Assembly: GCA_028292665.1 (NCBI GenBank)
Contig: JAQGLW010000143.1
Coordinates: forward strand, 1 to 59,283
Reading direction: 5' to 3'
Source: Herminiimonas sp.
GTDB taxonomy: Bacteria; Pseudomonadota; Gammaproteobacteria; Burkholderiales; Burkholderiaceae_D
DNA: 59,283 bases
Within the stretch, counting starts at the first letter, position 1. Each line of letters starts with the position of its first letter. Both the position numbers and the translations under genes were made by a program. Under the pieces are notes generated by a model. The model saw only the letters and a program-made list of their open reading frames with translations, made no database searches and had not been told where the DNA came from. Shown piece after piece: positions 38,019 through 48,908 of the stretch.

Positions 38019-38172
38019 CGATTGAAAAAAATCCAATGAAAATCCCCGCGTCTGCTGCCGCGGATGTTTTTCATTGGGCGAAGCAGTGGTTTCCCATGTT
38101 CCTGCATTGCACAAATATGGCATAATCAAGGACTGTTTCCACCTATCCGTGCTGTTTACCTATTTTAGAAAC

Positions 38173-39573
38173 ATGGCTCAAACGCTCTACGACAAACTCT
38201 GGCAATCGCATGTCGTCCATACCGGGGATGACGGCACGACGATTCTTTACATTGACCGCCATCTGGTGCATGAAGTCACCAGCCCGCAGGCGTTCGAAGG
38301 ATTAAAGCTCGCCGGCCGGCAGCCATGGCGCAATTCCGCCAACCTGGTGGTAGCCGATCACAACGTGCCTACCACTGATCGCGCCAACGGTATCGCCGAC
38401 CCGGTGTCGCGTCTGCAGGTCGAGACGCTGGACGCCAATGCGAAAGAATACGGGCTGACCTATTTCAGCATGCGCGACAAGCGTCAGGGGATCGTGCATG
38501 TGATTGGTCCTGAACAGGGCGCGACCTTGCCTGGCATGACCGTGGTTTGCGGCGATTCGCATACGTCGACGCATGGCGCATTCGGTTGCCTGGCGCATGG
38601 CATCGGCACTTCCGAAGTCGAGCATGTATTGGCTACGCAAACCCTGTTGACGAAAAAATCCAAGGCTATGCTGGTGCAGGTCGACGGCGCATTGCCGTTC
38701 GGCGTGACCGCCAAAGACATCGTGCTGGCCGTGATCGGCAAAATCGGTACTGCCGGCGGAACCGGCTATGCAATTGAATTTGCCGGTTCGACCATTCGCG
38801 GATTGTCGATGGAAGGCCGTATGACGATTTGCAACATGGCGATAGAGGCAGGCGCTCGCGCCGGCATGATGGCGGTGGACGAGACGACGATCAATTACGT
38901 CAAAGGCCGTCCGTTTTCACCGGTCGGCCCGCACTGGGACCGCGCGGTCGAATACTGGCGCACGCTGCATTCGGATGCCGGCGCCAAATTCGACATAGTG
39001 GTCACATTGAATGCTGCCGAAATCAAGCCGCAAGTGACTTGGGGCACGTCACCCGAAATGGTGGTCTCGGTGGACGGCCGGGTACCCGATCCGGATAAGG
39101 AAAAGGATGCCGTCAAGCGCGATGCAATGGAAAAGGCGCTGGCCTATATGGCATTGAAACCCAATACCGCGATCGCCGATATCCGCATCGACAAGGTCTT
39201 TATCGGATCCTGCACCAATTCGCGTATCGAGGATTTGCGCGCCGCTGCCGCAGTAGTGCGCGGCAAGTTCCGTGCGTCCAACGTCAGGCTGGCGATGGTG
39301 GTGCCGGGTTCGGGTTTGGTGAAAGAGCAAGCCGAGCGGGAAGGCCTGGACAGGATTTTCAAGGATGCGGGTTTTGAATGGCGTGAGCCGGGATGCTCGA
39401 TGTGCCTGGCAATGAATGCCGACCGACTCGAGCCGGGCGAGCGCTGCGCATCGACATCGAATCGCAATTTCGAAGGCAGGCAAGGAGCGGGAGGGCGCAC
39501 TCACCTCGTAAGTCCGGCAATGGCCGCCGCTGCGGGTGTGGCGGGACATTTTGTTGATGTTCGTTCGTTGTAA
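38173..39573 (+). CDS. leuC: 3-isopropylmalate dehydratase large subunit
   Basis: LeuC with LeuD isomerises 2-isopropylmalate to 3-isopropylmalate in leucine synthesis, using a 4Fe-4S cluster. The 466-residue length, from the ATG of [15 protein letters not shown], is standard; an upstream open extension of 33 codons lies in the leader. Visible motifs: [45 protein letters not shown] and [11 protein letters not shown], giving the cluster cysteines. The gene starts the leuC-ecn-leuD-leuB cluster. Confidence 0.97.
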   Translation: MAQTLYDKLWQSHVVHTGDDGTTILYIDRHLVHEVTSPQAFEGLKLAGRQPWRNSANLVVADHNVPTTDRANGIADPVSRLQVETLDANAKEYGLTYFSMRDKRQGIVHVIGPEQGATLPGMTVVCGDSHTSTHGAFGCLAHGIGTSEVEHVLATQTLLTKKSKAMLVQVDGALPFGVTAKDIVLAVIGKIGTAGGTGYAIEFAGSTIRGLSMEGRMTICNMAIEAGARAGMMAVDETTINYVKGRPFSPVGPHWDRAVEYWRTLHSDAGAKFDIVVTLNAAEIKPQVTWGTSPEMVVSVDGRVPDPDKEKDAVKRDAMEKALAYMALKPNTAIADIRIDKVFIGSCTNSRIEDLRAAAAVVRGKFRASNVRLAMVVPGSGLVKEQAEREGLDRIFKDAGFEWREPGCSMCLAMNADRLEPGERCASTSNRNFEGRQGAGGRTHLVSPAMAAAAGVAGHFVDVRSL

Positions 39574-39585
39574 TCAGGGTCTGGA

Positions 39586-39717
39586 ATGAAAAAAATTGCC
39601 GCTGTATTTTTGTTGATTTTATCGGGTTATGTATTGGTCGGCTGTAATACGATGCATGGTTTTGGCAAGGATGTGGAAAAAGTCGGGGATAAAATCCAGG
39701 AGAAAAGCGCCCGGTAA
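39586..39717 (+). CDS. Entericidin-family small lipoprotein
   Basis: The 43-residue protein begins with Lys-Lys and a hydrophobic stretch (IAAVFLLILSGYVLVGC), with the lipobox Cys at residue 20. A short amphipathic tail follows: NTMHGFGKDVEKVGDKIQ. This matches entericidin A/B (EcnAB) lipoproteins, with the typical MHGFGKDV(E/Q)K core. It sits between leuC and leuD in the same direction, as in other Burkholderiales. Entericidins are part of a bacteriolytic toxin/antidote pair in enterobacteria; a lone copy may have another envelope role. Confidence 0.88.
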   Translation: MKKIAAVFLLILSGYVLVGCNTMHGFGKDVEKVGDKIQEKSAR

Positions 39718-39832
39718 ACCGGTGCGATTTCCATTTGATGCAGTTGCGATGCAATTATTCCGGCAACGTTAAGTGACGCAGGACGACGGCGATTAACAAG
39801 GCCGCCGTCCCTTTGATTAAATTTGAAACGGT

Positions 39833-40480
39833 ATGAATAAATTCAATCTTCTTGATGGACTGGTCGCGCCGTTGGACCGTGCAAATGTCGACACCGATGC
39901 CATCATTCCAAAACAGTTTCTGAAATCGATTCAGCGCACCGGTTTCGGCCCGAACCTGTTCGATGAATGGCGTTATCTTGATCATGGCGAACCGGGCAGG
40001 GATAATTCCAGGCGTCCGCTGAATCCGGATTTCGTTCTGAACCAGCCGCGTTATCAAGGTGCGTCGATTCTGCTGGCGCGTAAAAATTTCGGCTGCGGCT
40101 CTTCCCGTGAGCATGCGCCATGGGCTTTGGAACAGTACGGCTTTCGCGCCGTTATCGCGCCGAGTTTCGCGGATATTTTCTTCAACAATTGCTACAAGAA
40201 CGGATTGCTGCCTGTCGTTCTGCCCGAGGCACAAATTGATCATTTGTTTAATGAGGTCAAGGCATTCCCGGGCTTTCGCCTGGTGATCGATCTGGAAAAG
40301 CAGATCGTCAGTACTGCCAACGGCAGCGCGACTTATCTGTTCGAAATCGACGCGTTCCGCAAATACTGCCTGCTCAATGGGCTCGACGACATTGGTTTGA
40401 CGCTGCAGCAGGCAGACAAGATCCGCGCGTTCGAAGAACGCCATATCGCAATGCAGCCATGGCTGGTCAATACGATTTAA
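39833..40480 (+). CDS. leuD: 3-isopropylmalate dehydratase small subunit
   Basis: The 215-residue protein carries the swivelling domain motifs: [23 protein letters not shown] at the N terminus, [21 protein letters not shown] near residue 80, and [17 protein letters not shown]. It partners LeuC. It lies in the leu cluster, 115 bp after the entericidin gene and 35 bp before leuB. Confidence 0.97.
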   Translation: MNKFNLLDGLVAPLDRANVDTDAIIPKQFLKSIQRTGFGPNLFDEWRYLDHGEPGRDNSRRPLNPDFVLNQPRYQGASILLARKNFGCGSSREHAPWALEQYGFRAVIAPSFADIFFNNCYKNGLLPVVLPEAQIDHLFNEVKAFPGFRLVIDLEKQIVSTANGSATYLFEIDAFRKYCLLNGLDDIGLTLQQADKIRAFEERHIAMQPWLVNTI

Positions 40481-40515
40481 CTGTTTAACCGGCACGCCAA
40501 TTTACAACGATCAAA

Positions 40516-41586
40516 ATGAAAATCGCAATTCTGCCGGGCGACGGCATCGGTCCTGAAATTATCGAGCAAGCCGTCAAGGTCTTGAACAGGCTTGATGAAA
40601 AATTTGAAATGGAAACCGCACCGGTAGGTGGTGCCGGTTACGTTGCGCACGGACATCCGTTGCCGGAAGCGACGCTGAAGCTGGCAAAGGAAGCCGATGC
40701 CGTGCTTTTTGGCGCGGTCGGCGACTGGAAATACGACACATTGGAACGCGCCTTGCGCCCCGAGCAGGCTATTCTCGGCTTGCGCAAGAATCTGAATTTG
40801 TTCGCGAATCTTCGTCCGGCAATTCTGTATCCGGAACTGGCGGGCGCATCGACGCTAAAGCCGGAAGTCGTTGCCGGGCTCGATATCCTGATCATTCGTG
40901 AATTGACAGGCGATATTTATTTCGGCCAGCCGCGCGGTGTGCGCGAAGCGCCCGATGGCCCGTTCAAGGGCGCGCGTGAAGGTTTCGACACGATGCGTTA
41001 TGCCGAACCGGAAATTCGCCGCATCGCACATGTCGCATTCCAGGCCGCGCGAAAGCGCGACAAGCGTCTGACAAGCGTCGATAAAGCCAACGTGCTGGAA
41101 ACTTTCCAATTCTGGAAAGATGTTGTCACCGATGTCCATAAAGAATATTCGGACGTGGCGCTCGATCATATGTATGTCGACAATGCGGCGATGCAATTGG
41201 TGCGCGCACCCAAGAAATTCGATGTGATAGTGACCGGCAACATGTTCGGCGACATTCTGTCCGATGCGGCCGCGATGCTGACCGGTTCAATCGGCATGTT
41301 GCCATCGGCATCGCTGGATGCGAACAACAAGGGATTGTATGAGCCTTCGCATGGTTCGGCACCGGACATCGCGGGCAAGGGTGTCGCCAATCCATTGGCG
41401 ACTATTTTGTCGGTCGCAATGATGTTGCGCTATTCGCTGAATAAAGCGGAACAGGCCGACCGGGTGGAGGCTGCAGTCAAAAAAGTCTTGGCGCAAGGAT
41501 TGCGTACCGCGGATATTCATGAGGCGGGGACCATCCGGGTAAGCACGAATGAAATGGGCGATGCGGTAGTCAAGGCCCTGGTTTGA
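40516..41586 (+). CDS. leuB: 3-isopropylmalate dehydrogenase
   Basis: LeuB oxidatively decarboxylates 3-isopropylmalate with NAD+ and Mg2+. The 356-residue protein shows [11 protein letters not shown] at the N terminus, [61 protein letters not shown] and [18 protein letters not shown], the complete family pattern. It closes the leucine cluster ahead of asd. Confidence 0.98.
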   Translation: MKIAILPGDGIGPEIIEQAVKVLNRLDEKFEMETAPVGGAGYVAHGHPLPEATLKLAKEADAVLFGAVGDWKYDTLERALRPEQAILGLRKNLNLFANLRPAILYPELAGASTLKPEVVAGLDILIIRELTGDIYFGQPRGVREAPDGPFKGAREGFDTMRYAEPEIRRIAHVAFQAARKRDKRLTSVDKANVLETFQFWKDVVTDVHKEYSDVALDHMYVDNAAMQLVRAPKKFDVIVTGNMFGDILSDAAAMLTGSIGMLPSASLDANNKGLYEPSHGSAPDIAGKGVANPLATILSVAMMLRYSLNKAEQADRVEAAVKKVLAQGLRTADIHEAGTIRVSTNEMGDAVVKALV

Positions 41587-41602
41587 AAGCAATTTGAAAC
41601 AG

Positions 41603-41653
41603 GCGGGTCCCACCCGTCGCAAACCATGGATAACGATAGCGGGTGGGACTCGC
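41603..41653. repeat. Long stem-loop between leuB and asd
   Basis: GCGGGTCCCACCCG (41603-41616) and CGGGTGGGACTCGC (41640-41653) pair at 13 of 14 positions, the other being a wobble, with a 23-base loop. No U-tract follows. It could be an extragenic palindrome or an mRNA processing or attenuation structure between the leu genes and asd. Confidence 0.6.
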
Positions 41654-41706
41654 TGCAGGTTTAACGGAAGTCCTTGTTTCGAAAAATGAGGACGTTTTAG
41701 GGAAAG

Positions 41707-42846
41707 ATGATGAAACTGGTTGGCTTGGTCGGTTGGCGGGGCATGGTAGGTTCGGTCTTGATGCAGCGTATGCAGCAAGAGGGCGATTTCGCCCATATCG
41801 AGCCGATATTTTTTTCGACTTCCAATGCCGGCGGCAAAGCGCCGACATTGGCTAAAAACGAAACTACGCTGAAAGATGCCAACGATATTGATGCACTGAA
41901 GAAGTGCGACATTATCATTACCTGCCAGGGCGGCGACTATACCGGCGAAGTATTTCCCAAATTGCGCAATGCCGGCTGGAACGGCTACTGGATCGATGCG
42001 GCATCCACATTGCGCATGAAGGACGATGCGATCATCGTTCTCGATCCGGTCAACCTGAATGTGATCAAGGCCGCGTTGAGCCGTGGAGTGAAAAACTATA
42101 TCGGCGGCAATTGCACCGTGTCCTGCATGTTGATGGGCCTGGGTGGACTGTTCGAACATGATCTCGTGGACTGGATGACCTCGATGACTTATCAGGCCGC
42201 GTCGGGCGGCGGGGCGCAGCATATGCGCGAGTTGCTGACGCAGTTTGGCTCGATCAATGCGGAAGTAAAGGCATTGCTCGGCGACCCGGCTTCCGCCATT
42301 CTCGAAATCGATCGGAAAGTGCTGGCGAAACAACATGCGATGAGCGCCGATGAAACCAGACAGTTCGGCGTGCCGTTGGGCGGCAACCTGATTCCATGGA
42401 TCGACAAGGATCTCGGCAACGGCATGTCGCGCGAAGAGTGGAAAGCAGGCGCGGAAACCAACAAGATTCTTGGCCGCGGCGATGCGTTCGGCAGTTCGGC
42501 AAAAGCGGCGATTGCAGTCGACGGCTTGTGCGTGCGCATCGGTGCGATGCGCTGCCATTCGCAGGCGTTGACGATCAAGCTCAAGAAGGATGTTCCTCTT
42601 GACGAAATCAACGGCATCATCGCGGACAACAATCAATGGGTCAAAGTCGTGCCGAACAACCGTGAGGCATCGATGCGGGATTTGACGCCCGCTGCAGTGA
42701 CCGGCAGTCTGACGATTCCGGTGGGACGTTTGCGCAAGATGCAAATGGGCGGCGATTATCTGGCCGCCTTCACGGTCGGTGACCAGTTATTGTGGGGCGC
42801 CGCCGAACCATTGCGCCGCATGTTGAGAATCGTGCTTGATAGCTGA
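41707..42846 (+). CDS. asd: Aspartate-semialdehyde dehydrogenase
   Basis: Asd reduces aspartyl phosphate to aspartate semialdehyde for lysine, threonine, methionine and diaminopimelate. The 379-residue protein has the nucleotide loop [17 protein letters not shown], the catalytic Cys136 in [12 protein letters not shown], the [14 protein letters not shown] segment, and [17 protein letters not shown], typical of the gram-negative type. The start ATG-ATG leaves one codon ambiguous. Confidence 0.97.
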   Translation: MMKLVGLVGWRGMVGSVLMQRMQQEGDFAHIEPIFFSTSNAGGKAPTLAKNETTLKDANDIDALKKCDIIITCQGGDYTGEVFPKLRNAGWNGYWIDAASTLRMKDDAIIVLDPVNLNVIKAALSRGVKNYIGGNCTVSCMLMGLGGLFEHDLVDWMTSMTYQAASGGGAQHMRELLTQFGSINAEVKALLGDPASAILEIDRKVLAKQHAMSADETRQFGVPLGGNLIPWIDKDLGNGMSREEWKAGAETNKILGRGDAFGSSAKAAIAVDGLCVRIGAMRCHSQALTIKLKKDVPLDEINGIIADNNQWVKVVPNNREASMRDLTPAAVTGSLTIPVGRLRKMQMGGDYLAAFTVGDQLLWGAAEPLRRMLRIVLDS

Positions 42847-42898
42847 TTCGTTCCATCCGATGTAGATGTATTAAAAATCGTTGTCAATAAGCAACGCG

Positions 42899-42941
42899 AA
42901 CCCGCCAAGTATTCTCCCGGATATGGAAATTGGCGGGTTTT
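42899..42941 (+). terminator. Rho-independent terminator after asd
   Basis: AACCCGCCAA (42899-42908) and TTGGCGGGTT (42930-42939) form a perfect stem around a 21-base loop, ending in TTTT. Confidence 0.82.
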
Positions 42942-43027
42942 GCATCTCTTACGAAGATGGTTACGCTTGCGCGCGTAAGTCCATGATGATATGGTGAAAG
43001 TTCCCCGAACATTGCAAAATTAAAGCG

Positions 43028-45922
43028 ATGCTTGTTTTATCACAAGATAAGCTAACGGAATGTCCATCTATGCCACAAAATATGCGTGTAAATATCCGTC
43101 CGAAAGCCGTTTCGTTTAGCTTCAAGACGCTGACTGCTGCTGTCGTGTCAACAGTACTGTTTTCCAGTGCGCATGCAGTCGGGCTGGGTAAATTGACGGT
43201 GTTGTCTTCGCTCGGGCAGCCGTTGCATGCCGAAATTGAACTGACCTCGGTGTCAAAAGACGAAGCGGGGGCCTTGACAGTCAAGCTGGCGCCGACCGAC
43301 GCATTCCGCCAAGCCAATATCGAATTCAACCCGGCATTGTTTACCCTGCGATTTGCGATAGAACAGCGAAGCGGGCGGCAATTTATTCGGGTTACCTCGA
43401 CTCAACCCATCAACGAGCCTTTTGTCGACATGCTGCTCGAAATGGGCGGAACCAACAGCCGTTTGGTGCGCGAATACACTTTCCTGCTCGACCCGGCCGA
43501 CCTGCGCAAAACGCAACCAGCGCAAATAGCGGCGCCCAACACGCCGGCGTCAAGCGCTGCGTCGCAGCCGATTGCTCAGCCTGAGCCCGTACCGCAACCT
43601 GTTTTGGCTGAAAAGCCGGTCAGTGCCGCCAAGCCGCCGCAGCAGGCCCCGGTAAAGCGGGCTTCCGCAGCACAAGCTGAAGCAAACAACGCTTCGCAAT
43701 CGGAAGGTTATGAGGTCAAGAAAGGCGATACCCTGGCCAGAATCGCCAGCCAGGTCAAACCGGAAGGCGTATCGCTTGACCAGATGCTGATAGCGTTGCA
43801 GCGCGCGAATCCGAGCGCTTTTATCGGCAATAATATAAATCGCTTGCGAGCCGGCCAGATTCTATCGGTACCCGATGCCGAAACCGCGCGAGGCATCAGC
43901 AATTCGGAGGCAAAAAATATTGTTGTTGCCCAAGCAGCCGACTTCAACAGTTATCGCAATAAACTTGCCGGCCAGGTAGCCGGTTCCACTTCCCGAAAAT
44001 CGGATGAGATCAAGCAAAGCGCTACCGGCAAAATTACTGCAAAAGTCGAAGAACAGCCGACTGCTGCAAGCGAAGCCAAGGATAAGCTGAAATTATCGAA
44101 ATCCGGCACGGCGGCTGCCGGTTCGGATAAAGCCACAAGCATTGCCGCAGGCGCTGAAGATAAAATCGCCAAGGACAAAGCGCTCGCGGAAGCAAATGCA
44201 CGGGTCAAGGAACTGGAAAAGAATGTCAATGATTTGCAGAAGATTCTGGAAATCAAAAACAAGGATCTGGCAGATAAGCAAAAGCAGGCCAATGCCGGAA
44301 AATCCGACACTCTGCCTGCGTTGCCTGCGCCTAGCCCGGCCGCTGTGCCAAATTCAACTTCGTCCCCGGCGGCTGTTCCAGCTATTGCCACACCGCCGGC
44401 GGCAGCTTCTGCCACGACGTCCGGAACGCCTCAGGCAGCCGCTTCTGCACCCGCACCATCTCAAGCAACCGACGCGAAGCCGGCAGCGCCCAAAGTGAAC
44501 AAGCCGGCTCCAGCCAAACGGAAACCGGTTGCGCCTGTGCCGCCGCCGGAATCCAGCTTTATCGATGATTTGCTGGACAATCCATTGCTGCTGTCGCTGC
44601 TGGCAATTGCGGGAGCGGGTTTGGGTGCTTTCGGCATTTACAGCATTCGCCGCAGAAAGCAACGTAGAGAATTTGAGGAAAGCAATATCCTGACCGATTC
44701 AGGTCTGAAGGCAAATTCCTTGTTCGGATCGACCGGCGGCCAGAGCGTCGATACCAACAACAGCGTTTTCAACTCAAATTTCGCCCCTTCAGCAAGCCAG
44801 CTCGATACCAATGAGGTCGATCCTGTTGCGGAAGCGGACGTCTACATTGCATATGGCCGCGACGCCCAGGCCGAAGAAATCCTGAAAGAAGCCTTGCGTA
44901 CTCAGCCGGATCGCAGCGCAGTGCGTGTAAAGCTTTTGGAAATTTATGCCAACCGCAAGGATGTGCGTGCGTTCGAAATACTGGCAACCGAGCTGTACAG
45001 CATGACGAGGGGCGAAGGTGATGATTGGCGGCAGGCGACCGGACTGGGAATTGCAATCGACCCGAATAATCCGTTGTATGCGGGAGGGAAACCGCCCGCA
45101 GCCGGAGCCGCCAAAACGGCTGCGCTGATTGCGCCGACCCAGCCGCTGGATGAACTCGATCTCGAAGCCCTGCTGAACACTACGCAAGGGGCGAACGCGT
45201 CACCGGAGAATCTCAATACTCTTGAATCCAGCGGGGCCTCTTTCAACAACACTGACCATGCAGCAACGGTCCCTGTGTTGCCAGAGCCGGAAGCCGCCCC
45301 GGCAAAGAAGGAGCAGAAGCAGGCACCGGCATTAAGCCCCGTCCCTGCGCCATCAGCGACACCGGCGGCGGAGGCGTCGAACGGGCTGGACTTCGATTTT
45401 GATCTGGAGAGCTTGGGCATCAAGGAAGTGGCACTGCCGCCTACCATGCAGAACGAGCCTCTTCCAGAACTTGAGCCGGCATCCAATGCACTGAACCTGG
45501 ACTTTCATCAGAGCGTGAAGCAGCCCGTCGATACTCATAAAAAGGATGTGACCGCCGCCAAGGTTGCGGCAGCCGATGTTACCGTCACCGATTTCGCACC
45601 CTTGGAAATCGACATTCCCAAGTTGCCGGAGACAGCCGCTGCCGGACACCAGTCCGCGAGTGCGCTCGACTTCGATTTGTCCGGAATCAGTCTTGACCTG
45701 AGTCCTGCCGACATGAAGCCCGCTGCCGCTCAAGATGCACATGCGGTCGGCGGCGATCAGCATTCCAACGTTGCCGAAATGGCCACGAAGCTTGATTTGG
45801 CTCTCGCTTATCAAGAGATCGGCGACAAGGAAGGGGCGCGAGAATTGCTTGATGAAGTAGTCAAGGGAGGCTCCGCTGAGCAAAGCGAAAAAGCGAAAGC
45901 AATGCTGCAGAAGCTCGCTTAA
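43028..45922 (+). CDS. fimV: FimV-like pilus assembly / polar organiser protein
   Basis: The 964-residue protein has an N-terminal signal region, then the FimV N-domain (GLGKLTVLSSLGQPLHAEIEL), a LysM peptidoglycan-binding domain near 225-285 (YEVKKGDTLARIA), and a coiled coil near 385-415. A Pro/Ala-rich linker, one membrane helix near 515-535 (LLLSLLAIAGAGLGAFGIYSI), a TPR-like region near 590-640, acidic low-complexity stretches and the C-terminal FimV domain (KLDLALAYQEIGDKEGARELLDEVVK) follow. FimV organises polar type IV pili and cAMP signalling in Pseudomonas. The start is uncertain: ATGs at 43070 or 43082 would shorten the signal region. In Burkholderiales it sits between asd and truA, as here. 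Confidence 0.93.
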   Translation: MLVLSQDKLTECPSMPQNMRVNIRPKAVSFSFKTLTAAVVSTVLFSSAHAVGLGKLTVLSSLGQPLHAEIELTSVSKDEAGALTVKLAPTDAFRQANIEFNPALFTLRFAIEQRSGRQFIRVTSTQPINEPFVDMLLEMGGTNSRLVREYTFLLDPADLRKTQPAQIAAPNTPASSAASQPIAQPEPVPQPVLAEKPVSAAKPPQQAPVKRASAAQAEANNASQSEGYEVKKGDTLARIASQVKPEGVSLDQMLIALQRANPSAFIGNNINRLRAGQILSVPDAETARGISNSEAKNIVVAQAADFNSYRNKLAGQVAGSTSRKSDEIKQSATGKITAKVEEQPTAASEAKDKLKLSKSGTAAAGSDKATSIAAGAEDKIAKDKALAEANARVKELEKNVNDLQKILEIKNKDLADKQKQANAGKSDTLPALPAPSPAAVPNSTSSPAAVPAIATPPAAASATTSGTPQAAASAPAPSQATDAKPAAPKVNKPAPAKRKPVAPVPPPESSFIDDLLDNPLLLSLLAIAGAGLGAFGIYSIRRRKQRREFEESNILTDSGLKANSLFGSTGGQSVDTNNSVFNSNFAPSASQLDTNEVDPVAEADVYIAYGRDAQAEEILKEALRTQPDRSAVRVKLLEIYANRKDVRAFEILATELYSMTRGEGDDWRQATGLGIAIDPNNPLYAGGKPPAAGAAKTAALIAPTQPLDELDLEALLNTTQGANASPENLNTLESSGASFNNTDHAATVPVLPEPEAAPAKKEQKQAPALSPVPAPSATPAAEASNGLDFDFDLESLGIKEVALPPTMQNEPLPELEPASNALNLDFHQSVKQPVDTHKKDVTAAKVAAADVTVTDFAPLEIDIPKLPETAAAGHQSASALDFDLSGISLDLSPADMKPAAAQDAHAVGGDQHSNVAEMATKLDLALAYQEIGDKEGARELLDEVVKGGSAEQSEKAKAMLQKLA

Positions 45923-45937
45923 CCGCAGTTTTCCTGC

Positions 45938-45976
45938 AAACGGGCGCAGAGCGATGCTTGCGCCCGTTTTGTTTTT
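45938..45976 (+). terminator. Rho-independent terminator after fimV
   Basis: AAACGGGCGCA (45938-45948) and TGCGCCCGTTT (45959-45969) are perfect complements around a 10-base loop, followed by TGTTTTT. Confidence 0.88.
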
Positions 45977-45998
45977 AAATTCGTTTTATTAAATTGGA

Positions 45999-46823
45999 TT
46001 GGAATTGAAACGCATTGTTCTTGGTGTTCAATACGATGGCTCTCCATGGCATGGGTGGCAGACCCAGGTGGACGGCAACACAGTGCAGGACCGGCTGGAA
46101 GCGGCGCTGAAAAAATTCGCGCAGCGAGACATCGGAACGACTTGTGCCGGCCGTACCGACACAGGTGTCCATGCAATCGAACAAGTCGTCCATTTTGACA
46201 CGGACATTGACCGTGAATCGTTTTCCTGGGTGCGCGGCGTCAATTCGTTTTTGCCGAACTCGATTGCAGTACGATGGGCTTGTGAACCCGAATCTGGTGC
46301 GATGGGGGATTTCCACGCACGTTTTAGCGCGACGGCCCGGACCTACCATTACTTGTTGCATAACCATCCGGTCCGCTCGCCTCTTTTATCGGGCAGGGCA
46401 GGTTGGTCCTTTCGCCCGCTGGCGCTTGAACCGATGCGTATCGCGGCGCAATGCCTGATCGGCATGCATGATTTTTCTGCTTTCCGTTCGATCGAATGCC
46501 AGGCAAAATCGCCGGTCAGGACGATGCATGATATTCGCATTGAACGGCACGGCGACCTCATTGTATTTACATTGCACGCCAATGCTTTCCTGCATCACAT
46601 GGTACGCAATATCGTCGGTTCGCTGATCTATACCGGCAACGGAACTCATCCGCCGGAATGGTTAAACGAAGTATTGAAAGGCCATGATCGCAAACAGGCG
46701 GCGCCGACATTCATGCCTGACGGCCTGTATTTGGCTAAAATTGACTATGATGATAAATGGAATTTACCGCAGGAGACTGTTCCTGCGTTGCCTTGGCTTT
46801 CCCGAAGCAGTGTTCCCCGATAA
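45999..46823 (+). CDS. truA: tRNA pseudouridine(38-40) synthase TruA
   Basis: TruA isomerises uridines 38-40 in the anticodon arm of many tRNAs. The 274-residue protein has GVQYDGSPWHGWQTQ at the N terminus, the catalytic Asp in CAGRTDTGVHAIEQVVHFD, and FLHHMVRNIVGSLIYTG near the end. It starts with a TTG (45999), another TTG two codons later being equally possible; there is no nearby ATG or strong ribosome-binding site. The stop abuts the trpF start. Confidence 0.95.
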   Translation: MELKRIVLGVQYDGSPWHGWQTQVDGNTVQDRLEAALKKFAQRDIGTTCAGRTDTGVHAIEQVVHFDTDIDRESFSWVRGVNSFLPNSIAVRWACEPESGAMGDFHARFSATARTYHYLLHNHPVRSPLLSGRAGWSFRPLALEPMRIAAQCLIGMHDFSAFRSIECQAKSPVRTMHDIRIERHGDLIVFTLHANAFLHHMVRNIVGSLIYTGNGTHPPEWLNEVLKGHDRKQAAPTFMPDGLYLAKIDYDDKWNLPQETVPALPWLSRSSVPR

Positions 46824-47504
46824 GTGACGCCGATGAATCAACGTACCCGAATCAAACTTTGCGGCTTGACTCGCATTGAGGACGTGCAAGTCGCGGTCGC
46901 GACGGGTGCCGACGCGATTGGCCTGGTCTTCTACCCTGAAAGCCCGCGTTATGTGAGGCCGGAGGATGCCGCCGCAATGCTGGCCATCGCATCGCCGTTC
47001 GTTACGAGCGTTGGGCTTTTCGTCAATGCGACCCCGAAACAGGTCGCAGAGGTTGTCGAGCAGGTGCCGCTTTCTCTTTTGCAATTCCATGGCGACGAAA
47101 CGCTTGAGCAGTGCCGCGCAGCAGCGGAAATGGCAAATCGCCCGTTCATCCGGGCGATACGTGTAAAGCCGGATATGACTGGCGCCGATTTGTTAAAATA
47201 CGACCAGGATTATCGTGCTGCCAGCACATTGTTCGCCGGATTGTTGCTGGACACATGGGTCGATGGCTATGGCGGCAGCGGAAAGGTTTTTGATTGGTCT
47301 CTCATCCCAAAAGAACTCGCGCCTCGGGTCGTTTTAAGTGGTGGCTTGAGCGTGCAAAACGTGACTGACGCAGTGGTCCGCATACGTCCTTACGCAGTCG
47401 ATGTCAGCAGCGGCATCGAATTCGACAAGGGTATCAAGGACGCCGCCAAGATGAGCGCTTTTGTCGATGCGGTGCGCCTGGCGGATGCCCGCAGCAGCCG
47501 ATAA
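46824..47504 (+). CDS. trpF: Phosphoribosylanthranilate isomerase
   Basis: TrpF catalyses the Amadori rearrangement in tryptophan synthesis. The 226-residue (beta/alpha)8 protein has [16 protein letters not shown] with the catalytic Cys, [20 protein letters not shown] and [19 protein letters not shown], and [15 protein letters not shown] at the end. The GTG at 46824 directly follows the truA stop; an ATG at 46833 gives a start closer to most relatives. It heads the trpF-trpB-trpA group. Confidence 0.96.
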   Translation: MTPMNQRTRIKLCGLTRIEDVQVAVATGADAIGLVFYPESPRYVRPEDAAAMLAIASPFVTSVGLFVNATPKQVAEVVEQVPLSLLQFHGDETLEQCRAAAEMANRPFIRAIRVKPDMTGADLLKYDQDYRAASTLFAGLLLDTWVDGYGGSGKVFDWSLIPKELAPRVVLSGGLSVQNVTDAVVRIRPYAVDVSSGIEFDKGIKDAAKMSAFVDAVRLADARSSR

Positions 47505-47527
47505 ACAGAACAGCAGAGAGAATCATC

Positions 47528-48796
47528 ATGAAAGAACTCAATGCGCTCGGGAATTATGCCGAGCGCCAGGCAATGACCACCACGGCCCTGCATCAAACGG
47601 CCGCTTACAACCTTCCTGATGCAAAAGGCCATTTCGGCCCCTACGGCGGCAGTTTTGTATCCGAAACGCTTACCCACGCGCTTGCGGAACTGAAACAAGC
47701 GTACGCGCATTACAAGAACGATCTGGAATTTCTCGCCGAATTCCACAGTGAACTCAAGCATTTCGTCGGACGTCCCAGCCCGATTTACCACGCCAAACGC
47801 TGGTCAGAGATGATGGGCGGCGCACAGATTTACTTCAAGCGCGAGGACTTGAATCATACCGGTGCGCACAAGATCAATAACGTGATCGGTCAGGCGCTGC
47901 TCGCCAAACGGATGGGCAAGCCGCGCGTGATCGCCGAAACCGGCGCCGGCCAGCACGGAGTGGCAACTGCGACCATTTGCGCCCGATTCGGCCTCGAATG
48001 CGTGGTCTATATGGGCAGCGAGGACGTCAAGCGCCAGGTACAGAATCTCTATCGGATGGAACTGTTGGGCGCGAGCGTTGTGCCGGTCGAATCCGGTTCG
48101 AAAACGCTCAAGGATGCGCTTAATGAAGCAATGCGCGATTGGGTCACCAACATTGAAAATACTTTCTACATCATCGGCACCGTGGCCGGCCCTCATCCAT
48201 ACCCGATGATGGTGCGCGATTTCCAGTCGGTGATCGGCGAGGAATGCCTGGTGCAGATGCCGGAATTGACAGGGCGCCAGCCGGATCACGTTGTGGCATG
48301 CATCGGCGGCGGGTCGAACGCAATGGGAATTTTTTACCCGTATATCGACCACAAAAATGTGCAATTGATCGGCGTCGAAGCAGCGGGTGAGGGGCTGGAC
48401 AGCGGCAAGCATGCGGCAGCACTATTGGCCGGTTCGCCGGGAGTATTGCACGGCAATCGCACTTATCTGCTGCAGGATGCGAACGGCCAGATCATCGAAA
48501 CCCATTCCGTGTCCGCCGGACTTGATTATCCTGGTGTGGGACCGGAGCATGCGTGGCTAAAAGATTCAGGACGCGCGCAATATGTGTCGGTCACCGATGA
48601 CGAGGCGATCGAAGCATTCCACAATTGCTGCCGCATCGAAGGTATCATCCCCGCACTGGAATCGAGCCATGGATTGGCCTATGCCGCCAAATTTGCGGCG
48701 ACGCTGCCCAAGGATAAAACCATCCTGGTGAATTTGTCCGGTCGTGGCGACAAGGATATGCATACTGTCGCGGAACGAACGAAAAAGAAATTCTAG
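47528..48796 (+). CDS. trpB: Tryptophan synthase beta subunit
   Basis: TrpB joins indole and serine with PLP. The 422-residue protein includes [15 protein letters not shown], the PLP Lys115 in [28 protein letters not shown], the GGGSNAMG phosphate-binding loop and [15 protein letters not shown] at the end. It has a slightly extended N terminus (about 15 residues); an internal Met at residue 16 could be the real start. It forms the channelled complex with TrpA downstream. Confidence 0.98.
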   Translation: MKELNALGNYAERQAMTTTALHQTAAYNLPDAKGHFGPYGGSFVSETLTHALAELKQAYAHYKNDLEFLAEFHSELKHFVGRPSPIYHAKRWSEMMGGAQIYFKREDLNHTGAHKINNVIGQALLAKRMGKPRVIAETGAGQHGVATATICARFGLECVVYMGSEDVKRQVQNLYRMELLGASVVPVESGSKTLKDALNEAMRDWVTNIENTFYIIGTVAGPHPYPMMVRDFQSVIGEECLVQMPELTGRQPDHVVACIGGGSNAMGIFYPYIDHKNVQLIGVEAAGEGLDSGKHAAALLAGSPGVLHGNRTYLLQDANGQIIETHSVSAGLDYPGVGPEHAWLKDSGRAQYVSVTDDEAIEAFHNCCRIEGIIPALESSHGLAYAAKFAATLPKDKTILVNLSGRGDKDMHTVAERTKKKF

Positions 48797-48846
48797 TTCG
48801 AAAGTCTGCGTCAGGCAGATGCAAATCCGGAACTTGCTAAAAGAGG

Positions 48847-48885
48847 AGAACATGGGATGGATACTGCATCCCCACCCCATGTTCT
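48847..48885. other. Stem-loop between trpB and trpA
   Basis: AGAACATGGG (48847-48856) and CCCATGTTCT (48876-48885) are perfect inverted copies with a 19-base loop containing a smaller GGATG/CATCC pair. No T-run follows. It lies in the 112-bp trpB-trpA gap, where many Burkholderiales carry a DNA methyltransferase gene that is absent here. Confidence 0.6.
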
Positions 48886-48908
48886 GTACAACCATATAAA
48901 TAACCATA

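Noticed and set aside
41287-42744. 485-codon frame antisense to asd and the end of leuB
   Set aside because: It is explained by the codon bias of asd on the plus strand. It spans two genes and an intergenic stem-loop and has no recognisable domain.
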